This document shows positions 1-8,826 of a stretch of DNA of 64,000 bases, piece by piece. Origin of the DNA: Galaxea fascicularis. Lineage: Eukaryota; Cnidaria; Anthozoa; Scleractinia; Euphylliidae. The first letter of the stretch is position 1; each line of letters opens with the position of its first letter. The DNA lies in the NCBI GenBank assembly GCA_948470475.1, contig OX419344.1:17254495-17318494 (forward strand). The letters run 5' to 3'. A program made the translations under genes and the position numbers. The notes below the pieces were generated by a model. That model was not told the origin of the DNA. It did not search any database and was given only the letters and a program-made list of their open reading frames with translations.

Positions 1-1180
1 TTCAGGGTTCTTTGAGACCAATTTCTATCTTAATTTATACCCTTCAGTGTCCTTGACAAGTTCCTCGCGCGACGCAAAAAGAACACAAAAAGCTCGAATA
101 ATGTTTAGTAGACAAAAGCGTTTATAAACTGGATGACGAGGCCTTAAATCGCGAGGCAATTTGCAACAGGGGGTCAAAGGTTCCCCTGCAGAAGTGCGGT
201 TATACTGACTTTTGTTAAGGCTTTAAACCCTCAGACGTGTAGGGCTTCAGCTGAGGGGAGGGGGCTGACTCTATTAACTCAGTTTAGTTCATAAGACTTA
301 TTCCGTCAGGTTTGGATGTTTTCCTCGAGATCCGCCAGCTTGAGCCGACCTCTATTATCTCGTGAAAGGACTTGTCATTTTTAGAAACGTATTTTACGAA
401 TTTTACGTCCCCCCTTGCCCCCCCCCCCAAAAAAAAAATTACTGGCTGGAGCGGAAATAGATAAGGGTGGGGGTGGGGGTGCTGGCTCCCTGGGCCCCTC
501 CCCGTGCGCGATCCTCGAGGGCCGAATTAAATTTGGATCATCGGGTCAAAGATTCCCTTGCAGAAGTCCAGGTATACTGGCTCTTGTTGAGGCGAGATAC
601 CCTCAGACGTGGAGGATGAATAGTAAAGATGTTTCTACCTGAATAAGCAAACGTGGAGAAGGACATCAACGATTGACTTATTTCGAATTGAGGGCTATCT
701 TGGAGAGTCTTCTTAGATTTGAGGGTTTCATAAATCCCAGAAAAAGTTTGATTCACTAATTAAAATTATAATTAAACCTAACAGATAACCAGTAAGAAGC
801 TACCAAAAAAATATATAAAAAATATTGTAGCAAAGTCTATCCTTCATCATTTAAAGCTGGTCTAAAGGCGTAAGTATTTTTTAACCTTTCCGTCAACTTT
901 GGTCGACATGGTGCTGTTAAGTACACTGAATATTGAGGTCCACATGATAGAATCCTCGCCACTCGATCTGGATATGAAGGAGCAAATGTCTGAAGCGATG
1001 AACAATTCGGTAGGGTTTCATTTATGTTAAACATAATGATAAGGTGGAACCCCAATGAGAGACCTCTGGTTACACCACTGAAGTCGTTTGCGAGGGTTTG
1101 CAGACCAGTAATTGCTTTGATGGCATTCCAAATTAACTTCTTCAAAGCTAGGAAGTAAAGAGGATTTTAAAAGTTGTTAA
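1..1180. other. Intergenic, no gene recognised
   Basis: No convincing coding sequence. A diverged direct repeat is visible: a stretch near 170-235 resembles 540-600 (GGTCAAAG, TTCCC, TGCAGAAG, TATACTG in the same order). A short poly-C/poly-A run lies at 420-440. Confidence 0.5.
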
Positions 1181-1430
1181 AGGTGATGATACGCGAGCCG
1201 ATTTTTAAGGCAACAATGTTGCATTAAAAGTCAGCGGCGGGGGTGTTACACACACCAATTCCAACAAAATTTGGGTAACAACGTTGCAGGTTTTTGAATC
1301 GCTTTCAAAAACTTGCAACATGTTGCCGCAACAAAATGGTGCGTTAAAAATCGTCCTGTGCGCCATGTTACACGAGACAACTTTTAACGCAACAATGTTG
1401 CATTAAAAATCGGCTCGTGTAATATCACCT
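1181..1430. mobile_element. Foldback MITE-like element, about 250 bp
   Basis: The two ends are inverted copies: the left begins AGGTGAT and continues through CGAGCCGATTTTTAA and CAACAATGTTGC, and the right reads the reverse complement of this and ends ATCACCT. A TTAA-type target is possible (TTAA just left, TTAA spanning the right edge). No coding capacity, so a non-autonomous DNA transposon is the natural reading; family not assigned. Confidence 0.6.
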
Positions 1431-2056
1431 TAAAGTTGGGTGTTAAATATCGAATTTTGTTTTGTCGTTAACTAATAGTATTAATTAATATATTTTGCTA
1501 CAAAATGAAATGTTGACAAGCAAACTCAAATTCATTCGGCAGAGTCCGCGAACAATATTAAAAACGTCCTTGCGTGTGCAGTCCTGAAAAAAACATAAAA
1601 CCAGGCGTTATAATCATACAGGTTCTGATCAAGCTCAGGTCTGAATTTCAGCCGCCTTCCCCGCTCGCTAATTAAAACTGGTTCAAGTTCCAGAAGTAAA
1701 GAATTCCCAAATAAAGTAAAATACTGGTGTTCTTTCTCGGTAGCATATAGTAAATATCAATTTTCGACTTTAAACAAAAACATCGTTCCAAAACATGCAA
1801 ATGGTTTTTTTCTCATGCAAATAGTATAATGTCAGTTTTAGTTCTGCCACTTCTGTTCAAACGTCACAAGGTTGTAGAGAAATCATTCCATATGCTGGGT
1901 ACCACTATAAACTGATTTAAAACCTGCCCTAATATGAGATGCTTTGCATTTTGAAGCCGTTAACCCGTCCATCGTCCATAAGCTTCAGCTCTTTTGTAAT
2001 AAATGTATACGAACGAAATTTAGAACCAGGCGCTTATACGGTCGCTTTCCTTTGTC
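1431..2056. other. Intergenic or upstream intron, nothing recognised
   Basis: AT-rich non-coding DNA before the PAN exon. I see no exon with clear splice sites; the first exon with a signal peptide for the downstream gene may lie outside the window. Confidence 0.4.
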
Positions 2057-2339
2057 ATGTGGCTTTCATTCACCGGTAGCCATGCCTTGGTTTCACTGGG
2101 TAACAAATGCGTAACATCCGTTCAAGGAGTTTCTCTTTTGAAACACAGTTACAAGTCATTTGCTGTGCACGACATGTTTATCTGCTATAACAAGTGTAAA
2201 GGGGACAAATTATGTCAAAGCTTAAACTTTCATAGAGACCGACATCTATGTGAATTGAACAACAGAACACAGTCCGTGAGTTCAGAAGTTGATCTTGTTC
2301 CAAATCGAAACGCATTTTTTTTGGAAAATCCACATCGAA
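2057..2339 (+). CDS. Host PAN/EGF/D8C gene, exon with PAN/Apple domain
   Basis: The exon encodes a PAN/Apple-type module (GVSLLKHSYKSF, then C-x3-C, then LCQSLNF and LCELNN), a Cys-paired extracellular domain common in cnidarian secreted proteins. The donor GTGAGT begins at 2340 and leaves phase 1. An ATG opens the frame at 2057, but an acceptor-like CCGGTAG just before 2080 means the true 5' edge may be internal and a separate signal-peptide exon is likely. The next exon with matching phase is at 3559. The gene is interrupted downstream by a Polinton. Confidence 0.7.
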
Positions 2340-3558
2340 GTGAGTATGAGCTTGCAATGCGTTATGGGAAAATAACAATTAACGATAATGCTGCTATTTT
2401 TGTATAAGCCGTGACTCCCCAAATCAGTACCCTGTTTTTCAACTGATAACGTCCATTTCAATGAAAGTTCGATACTATACCGTCCTCAAAACCCATTTTA
2501 TTTGGAATTCAACAGAATTACATTAAATGACCAGCGACATCTAAATCTTAAAATACAACTTTGTCACAATTATTTTAATCAAGCAAAGAAACATCAAGCA
2601 ATAAGAACGGGTCTTTGAAAAAGGGAAAGAAACAGAAAGCAGGTGCCGTCATAAGTAAATCTAGAAGGCTGGATATGAAAACGCTTTGGTTGCTGGGTGG
2701 CAGGGTGGGGAGAGACCGAAAGACCTTAACCATCCCGTCCAGAGCGCATATGAGAATGGGTTCAGGTCTTCTGCTTATTTTACTTTTACTTTGTAAATAG
2801 AGATCTCCAATTGCAGAACTTGCTAGTTTGATTTGTACGGGTCGTCAAGGAAAATTTAAAAGAAAAGATAAATTTGAAATTGGGGAAGCTCAGCGGTCTT
2901 GTTCTCACCGAAAAAAAGTTGTGAAAACTTCCATCATCTGCTTCCCTTGGTTGTACTAAATTGCTCGCATAACTTGAGACGTACTGTCTGACGTCGTCTT
3001 TCTGTTGTCCAAGGGTGAACCCGCCACCTCCCAATTCAGTGTTGTTTGTGGCTCGTAAACGTGTCCCTAACAATTGCGGCTTCCTAAATTCAACATTGAA
3101 TAGGGGGAAGGGGAGGGGGAAGTTACTGTAGTAATACTGTTGAGCCAGAGGTTTTCGTGAACGATTATTGGACGCAAAGACGCCAGGTTTTTCAAGTGGT
3201 TTTGCCCAAGATTGTAGCACGCTAGTTTTTGAACAAATACGCTTGTCAAAGAAAAACTTGACAAGTTGCGCAGCTTGCTGACAAGGAAAACTTATCGGTC
3301 AAGATAACTGAGTAATTGTATTGCTGGCTGCAATAAAAATTGTCAAAGAAAATTTGTTCATTCGTTTACACGAGCAAATAAAGCGCTTCGAGGCAAAACT
3401 TGTCAAGAAAAGCTGTCGTTCACACAAATGAGCAAACGAAAATTGTCAATGACGGTTGCCAAGGAAAAATTGCTCGTGGAACCGGCTTTAATGTTAGCAC
3501 TACGAACTTATCACATTAATGGGATGGAGTATTCTGTACTTTCATCTTTAATTTACAG
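2340..3558 (+). other. Intron of the PAN/EGF/D8C gene
   Basis: AT-rich, starts GTGAGT and ends TTTACAG. Around 3250-3470 a run of diverged tandem copies of a CTTGTCAA(A)GAAAA motif is visible. No gene seen inside. Confidence 0.55.
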
Positions 3559-3711
3559 CTTTTCTTGGCTCGTCTCCATTACAACCTGCTTTATCATGCC
3601 GAGAAATCAAAGACTCATCTGAAGGACTGGCTCCTAATGGTCGATATTGGCTTATTTCAAGTGGATCAGGCAACCAGCCATTCGCTGCTTACTGCGACAT
3701 GAACAATGCAG
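3559..3711 (+). CDS. Host PAN/EGF/D8C gene, second exon (fibrinogen-type start module)
   Basis: Acceptor TTTACAG precedes 3559 and donor GTGAAA follows 3711; both edges are phase 1, matching the neighbouring exons. The product contains SCREIKDSSEGLAPNGRYWL followed by FAAYCDMNNAG. This resembles the N-terminal part of fibrinogen-like or collagen-C-propeptide-like modules in which C-x-E-I and AYCDM pair through cysteines. Only this short part is present, followed directly by an EGF exon, so a full fibrinogen domain is not encoded. Confidence 0.65.
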
Positions 3712-4760
3712 GTGAAAGAACTCGTGACTTTAACAATAATTCTTTTACACGACAGCCGATGAGCTCTTGCAATAAAACGTTTGGACCTGGGCAGAGAACG
3801 CAAAAGAGAAAACAACAACAACAACAACTGGGAAATTAAAAGTAGCGTAAATGAAATTAAACTATACAGAAGTTGAATTTGTGATTGAAATTGTCATTTC
3901 AGCCATGTTGCGTTTGACGCGTCCAGCGGTTAGTTTAGGTCCTTGATAACATAGCTCGGAAAATTACTGAATGCTGATTGGTAAAGGAAGACAGTTTCAT
4001 TTTAGTTTTACTTCTGAAGAGGGGAAAAATTACTCGTCTCCGATCTGTTGATCGTTACAGATACTTGCTCCTGATTGGCTGAACACTCTGCTTTCATGTT
4101 AGGTTGATTTCTCCATTTCCAGAACGACTCGGGCAATATAAAATTTCATCAACTACTAAAAACAGGCGTGATATTAATTCTTAGTTTTACTCGGCATCAT
4201 GCGGTGACCCATACAAAACAATTCTTCGTTTTCCGTGTCGTCGCTCATTTTAAACTCGGAAAATGCCTGTGCCATTTCCTAGTTGGTGGTGTAAGGATGA
4301 TTTCATTTCTTCACACTTCGCCCCTTCGCTTCCTGTTAAAAATTTTGTACATCCTCTGACCATTGTATCACGCTTAGCATATATTCCCTATATGTGATAA
4401 ACTTAAATTCCGACCATGAAACTCCAAAATTATGATTGACGAGGAACAAAAATATTTGTTTTGATGAAAGCTGCGTGTCAATCGTGAATAAAATATAAAG
4501 CAACTGTCACGCTTCCCTTTTGGAGATTTTTTTTAAGTTCAGAAGCTCACAACCGCAACTTACTCATTCCCAGAGGGTCCGGCGGCATCCGGTACCCGCT
4601 CGAGTGTCGGCGGGAGAGGAGGGGTCATATCGTATATACACGGGCTTGTGTAAACACCAGTTAAAAAAAGTAATAATAATAATAGCAATGAACTGTGGAG
4701 CTCAACTTTTAAGCTTGGCTTAGTGTATGTATACCGTCCATATTATTCCTCCACTTACAG
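3712..4760 (+). other. Intron of the PAN/EGF/D8C gene
   Basis: Starts GTGAAAG and ends CCACTTACAG. No internal gene recognised. Confidence 0.5.
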
Positions 4761-4801
4761 TTGTCGTAGAATGCACAGGAAGCCCATGCAAAAATGGTGG
4801 G
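4761..4801 (+). pseudogene. Host gene EGF exon, 5' half, broken by Polinton insertion
   Basis: After acceptor CCACTTACAG the frame (phase 1) reads VVECTGSPCKNGG, the first half of an EGF domain (three of its six cysteines are before the break or immediately after). The exon stops at 4801 where the transposon starts and resumes at 25100. The last six bases, GGT GGG, encode the conserved Gly-Gly before the third Cys and are the target duplication. Removing the element and one duplicate would give a 117-nt exon that is phase 1 at both ends, so this is a recent-looking disruption of an otherwise open exon. Confidence 0.9.
4796..4801 (+). repeat. Left target-site duplication GGTGGG
   Basis: GGTGGG directly abuts the left terminus AGTAGTACTATCGG and is repeated at 25100-25105 after the right terminus. 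Six-bp duplications are the known Polinton/Maverick signature. Confidence 0.93.
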
Positions 4802-5127
4802 AGTAGTACTATCGGTTACATTACGGCAAACAATGAAATCAGTAGGGGAAAAAAAGACTGCGTTGGACGATACGGCAAAGTTGATTGAAAACTCCCTATG
4901 ACGCCATTTTGCCGTACCAGCCGACCAGGTTGCACCAGAAATGATTGACAGGTCCCTAATTTGCATAAATTAGCAAAATTAGCATAAATGCAAATGAGAA
5001 GACACGTGAATAAAAGGCAAACAGGTTTTTTAATAACAGCAGCTCCTTGAATTTTTTTTTTTGAAAAAAAGTTGCGGAAAAAAACAAGGCAACCAGGAGG
5101 AACAAAAAACGCCACGTCTAACAATAT
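4802..5127 (+). repeat. Left terminal inverted repeat of the Polinton
   Basis: Reverse-complement match to 24746-25099, from the tip AGTAGTACTATCGG to the inner end GCCACGTCTAACAA. It contains several ATTTGCAT/ATGCAAAT octamer-like and ATTAGCAT motifs. The left copy is shorter than the right because the right repeats this AT-rich octamer segment. Confidence 0.9.
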
Positions 5128-5149
5128 CAATGAACGAAAAAAAAAGAAG

Positions 5150-5222
5150 CGACCCCACCAGGATTTGAACCTGGAACCTTCCGATCCGTAGTCGGATGCC
5201 TTATCCGTTGGGCCACGGGGCC
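5150..5222 (-). tRNA. tRNA-Arg (anticodon ACG) inside the Polinton
   Basis: A 73-nt cloverleaf: 7-bp acceptor (GGCCCCG with TGGGGTC, two G-U pairs), TCCGA/TCGGA anticodon stem, loop CTACGGA with U33 and anticodon ACG, and CCAGG/CCTGG T-stem around TTCAAAT. Discriminator G. The 3' side runs into a T-rich tract (A-run 5136-5146 on +), suitable as a Pol III terminator. It lies only about 25 bp inside the left terminal repeat. It looks intact. Host tRNA capture is the simplest origin; whether it is expressed is unknown. Confidence 0.85.
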
Positions 5223-5244
5223 TTGACAAGAGAAAAAAATCAAA

Positions 5245-5481
5245 TCAACGTCTGCTCCTCCTTCTCCGTCTTCCTCTCGGTGCTCTCCTTTCTGGGTGGT
5301 TCTGTTCCATGTTTGAAATGAAGATGGCCAAATTGGGGACGGTGGCTTGATTGGGGACAAACTCTCTCAGGGGTCTTGGGAGATGGTCCGTGTGATCCAT
5401 CACGGTGCAATAGGGGAACAGCATACAGACGATGAGGGACGCGGAGGTGGTGTGGGGTAACTTCTTCTTTGGCGTCATCAT
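5245..5481 (-). CDS. Putative Arg-rich-tailed ORF at the left end of the Polinton
   Basis: A 78-codon frame starting MMTPKKK and ending RRRRRRSRR, then TGA. It is preceded at 5485 by an acceptor-like TTCTCCGCAG whose first in-frame codons are CTG ATG ATG, so it could be the last exon of the block array at 5485-8250 rather than an independent gene. An overlapping frame (5240-5539) is also open, which lowers confidence. The Arg-rich tail resembles other small basic proteins of the element. No family recognised. Confidence 0.35.
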   Translation of the reverse strand: MMTPKKKLPHTTSASLIVCMLFPYCTVMDHTDHLPRPLREFVPNQATVPNLAIFISNMEQNHPERRAPRGRRRRRSRR

Positions 5482-5484
5482 CAG

Positions 5485-8250
5485 CTGCGGAGAAGGGGGA
5501 GGAGGAGGTAAAACATCTTGTCATTTGGGATGGCGTCACGCAGAGTCGCGGTTGTTAATCGCTGGGAAGAAAAGAGAAAACAGCGATTAGCAAGAAAAAA
5601 AGAACGACTTACGTATGCGAACACATGCACGTGTGGTGTTCGGGGTAGCGGCAAGTGAGTGCGTGACCGGGTATCTGAAAAAAACCGGGAAAAGACTTAC
5701 GCATGCGAACACATGCACGTACGGTGGAATTGAGGCCATTCGATGACGAATTCGCAGGTGAGGACGTGACCGGGGATCTGAAAAAAACGGAAAAAGACTT
5801 ACTGGTCATGACCCACCATCCATCATCCGTGAAACACATGCACGCAACGTGGGTCCACGGATCGACAACGCACGTCAAAATGTGCGCGGGGATCTGAAAA
5901 CGACAAAAAGGGAATGTACGACTCACGATTAGGGCATGGACCATCCGTGAGACAGGGCACACATGCATGCAATGTGGCGCCGCAGATTGACCGTGCACGT
6001 TAAAACGTGAGCGGGGATCTGAAAACAAGAAAAAACTTACGCTCAGGATCCGGTGCATGTGTTCGCATGGCAAACAACGCATAGATGAATGGTTCCGCAG
6101 AGAGCGCACAGCATGAGACGATACGGATTTAACTGAAAGAGAATGGTTTTGGAGAATACCTTTGATACAATCGAATTAAACCCCAATCGTATGTAAACCC
6201 GTAGGCGCTGGGGCAGGTGCATTTGCAGCATCCCTCAAAGACACCGATCTGTCGAAGCAATGGAAAAATGGCTAGAGGTTGGTGTCTAGAGATTGGATAC
6301 CCCATTTGTAGCGCTTGGCTAGGAATGATGGGCACGTGCAATGAAGGGTGCTCAACCAGCGGGTGATCTGTCGAGAAAGAAAGGTACCTTGAAAAACATT
6401 CGTTGATGTGCCACACCACACCGTCCCATAGGAAGCACCCCCCTGAGGACCGACTCCACCCGGGGATCTGGAAAAAAGCGAAAAAAAGAATACGTACAAG
6501 GGGCGCCAACGGTGCCGATTGTGCCAAACGATACATAATGAAGCGGGGTAATAATGATAGTAACCTGACCTTGTAAGCCCTGCAATCTGAAAAAAATTAC
6601 CGTTTAGAAAAAGGTAGTCCACAGTTGTATGCGTGCCTTTGACCGAAGAGAGTGTGCAATCGAGACACGTGCAATGTGGGTACAAAATGGTTGTATTCCA
6701 TTTGGTGATCTGAAAAAACGGGGACACCTACGTGTTAATTCCAAGTGGGAAAGGAGTAGAAGAAAGAGGGTTTGCGTCTCCGTCCCCGAGGTTCCACGTG
6801 TAAACGGTCTATGAGATGGCAATCGCAATCTGGAATGAGGAGATCCGTGACGTCTGCCACATGATCGCGCGTGAATGTCGAGGTTATCCAATCAACTAAG
6901 TAGCGAGTTTTTATTACCTATGAATGTTAAGTGACATCGTGGGTTACCAAAGGGCGTATGCGCCATGGGCCATTGCTTCGACAGACGTGTGCGCGTGTGA
7001 TTCTCAATGGATTTGGTTGGTGGCACGCCAGGAGGAGTGCTCGGGCCCCTGTGGGGATGCTTGTTTCGATAGGTACCCATGCGAAATCGCATACCATGTT
7101 TGGGAGAAGACACTGTGAAAAAAAGTACCTGCGTACAATTGACCGAAAATGGCATCGGGTGGTCGGGGATTGGTCCGGGTATACGTCAAGGAGTTGTATG
7201 TGTTGTATCACCCCATTAATGTTCGATAGTACCTGTTTCGGGACAAAAAGAGGTGTATCCTCTGGTGTTCGGTGATTTGTCTGAGAATACGTGAAGGAGA
7301 TGTTTATGGAATGTTACCCCATTGATGGTTACTACTTGTGTGTGAACCTGAGAATGAAAAAAGGGATTACCTGTGATCTGGGAATATGTGTGTGTAGCAT
7401 GGATGAACCTGCGAGAAAAAAGTAATTACCTGCTTCTGATTGTGTGTGGGCAAAAGAAGGAGTAGACTTTGAAGGAGTTGTAGTCGTTAGGGCGCCGATG
7501 TATGTGAGGAAAATGTCTGTGGTAGCCCACACCGTGGACGCGTAATATTTGTAATTGGACCTGGAAAAAAAAACTACCCACTTGAGAACGTGTGTGTCAG
7601 TTTTGAAGCGTGAAAGTGATGTAGTCCGGTGTTGCCCGTGCATACGTCTATGTGCGGATAGTAGTAGCAAAGCGTTAGAGAAGGAAGGACCTGGAAGAAA
7701 AAAATGGCATACTTACGCCTGATAGGGTAGGTAATGATGTGTGCGTTCCTCGTGATTGTAGTGTATGTGAATTGGATGAGCACCCAACCACAATCGCATG
7801 ACCAAGGGGTAACAGGAAATGTGAATGGGTAATGACTGAGGGAAAAAAGGACACTTACAGTCGAACGATTGCAGGGAACCAATTGTGATAGTGGCCTCCT
7901 GTTTTCGTCAGGATTATGCATAATTCCAATGGCGTCAATGGCTGTGAGATGAATGTGAATGCATGTTACCACCCCCACCAGTATGAATCGGGATTGTAAT
8001 CTATCCAAGTTTCGTACCAGTCTTTGTAACAGTACATGCATACATCTAAGTGAGGTGTGAACTATACGAAGAGAAAAGCTTACATTGTGATTTGCTATTT
8101 CCTGATGGGTTCAACTTTATTCAGATGTATCATGGCTCCGTCGAATATGCTAGTTATGTGGAAGTGCCAACCTGCCCAGTCGGGCCAGCAATCAGTCCCG
8201 GGGTTAACTAATGGCTGATGTTGGAGAGGGAAAAAGGAAAAAAAACTCAC
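5485..8250 (-). other. Array of exon-like blocks with ultrashort intron-like spacers
   Basis: Read on the minus strand, blocks of 38-195 nt alternate with spacers of the form GTAAG(T)...TTTTTTCAG. Spacers: 8215-8250, 8062-8083, 7942-7969, 7836-7858, 7691-7716, 7561-7577, 7409-7429, 7348-7370, 7233-7259 (GA start), 7113-7128, 6896-6917, 6710-6731, 6587-6600, 6468-6497, 6368-6387, 6249-6300, 6133-6159, 6019-6040, 5894-5926, 5778-5802, 5675-5700, 5562-5612, 5485-5514. Blocks fall in related groups: four begin IP(A/G)H(V/I/A)LTC and contain CMC (5613-6018); others carry HCTC/KCTC (6160-6709); three at 7129-7560 share a GVxxH module. About 18 of 23 block lengths are 3n+2, and in 13 a stop codon in the acceptor frame overlaps the donor. 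Coding status unknown. Confidence 0.6.
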
Positions 8251-8600
8251 AGTATGGCCTCCGCTTTCAACTTTTCCGTCAAGACCGTTTCTTTGAGGTG
8301 AACGGACAAGGTGTCCCATAAGCTCCAGAAAGGGGGTATCGCGGTTGGTGTGGCGGCCGGAACCCAAGTCATGGGTCCTTTCCTCTCCCATGTGCCGGGG
8401 TGATCGTTGCCAACCCACATTGCGGTATCGGGTACGGCGACCAGCTTGGACGTACCATCCATACGGGGGAATTCCAACCATTGCTTGTCGGTGGACAGTC
8501 GAGGGCACTTGGTGTTGGGTTGGTAGATGACCACTTCCTTGGAGGTTACGTTGCCCTGTTCATCGATCACTTCTCCCTTAACGTTAGAGTACGATGACAT
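8247..8600 (-). CDS. Unknown 117-aa protein, first member of the block array
   Basis: ATG at 8600 follows a compact promoter (CCAAT and CACGTG at 8650-8728) shared divergently with polB. The product starts MSSYSNVKGEVIDEQGN and is Trp/Pro-rich in the middle. Its stop TGA is formed by the donor-like GTGAGT at 8245-8250, so the frame ends exactly where a 36-nt intron-like spacer would begin; splicing would instead add only a few codons. No family recognised. The promoter context and clean ATG make expression likely. Confidence 0.6.
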   Translation of the reverse strand: MSSYSNVKGEVIDEQGNVTSKEVVIYQPNTKCPRLSTDKQWLEFPRMDGTSKLVAVPDTAMWVGNDHPGTWERKGPMTWVPAATPTAIPPFWSLWDTLSVHLKETVLTEKLKAEAIL

Positions 8601-8649
8601 GGTTGCGAATGAGGAGGTGCGCGTTCCACGCGTCTAAATAGAACGATGG

Positions 8650-8728
8650 GTCGTCCAATCAGAGGAGGGGATGGCCGTCACGTGGGGTGGGAAGAAAGGG
8701 GGGTACCCCCCATCCCCCATTTATTCCC
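8650..8728. promoter_or_regulatory. Divergent promoter, left copy of an inverted duplication
   Basis: Nearly identical, in inverted orientation, to 23804-23883. Contains CCAATCAGAGG, a CACGTG E-box, a GGGGGGTACCCCCC palindrome and ATTTATTCCC. It separates the minus-strand array gene (ATG 8600) from polB (ATG 8827). Confidence 0.75.
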
Positions 8729-8787
8729 ACGTGATCGGTGGAGGGGACCAATGAGAGCAAGGAGGTGATGTGATCGGCTGACCCTGA

Positions 8788-8796
8788 TAAAAGGAA
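8788..8796 (+). promoter_or_regulatory. TATA-like box of polB
   Basis: GATAAAAGG lies about 31-39 nt before the polB ATG at 8827 and aligns with TATAAAAGG in the inverted duplicate promoter (23757-23769). Confidence 0.55.
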
Positions 8797-8826
8797 GGGG
8801 TGACGTACCGAGGGTTAGAAAAGAGG

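Noticed and set aside
4709..4966. ORFs within the left terminal repeat, mirrored at 24935-25192
   Set aside because: The same frame appears in both because they are inverted repeats; the right one also runs on into the host EGF exon. No domain.
5485..8250. CRISPR-like array
   Set aside because: Spacers and blocks are diverged and irregular, and the context is eukaryotic; splice-like signals explain the periodicity better.
8215..8250. Joining the 8600 gene in frame to the next block by splicing
   Set aside because: With either acceptor-like AG (after 8215 or 7 nt further in), the frame meets a stop within a few codons, so no extended product results.
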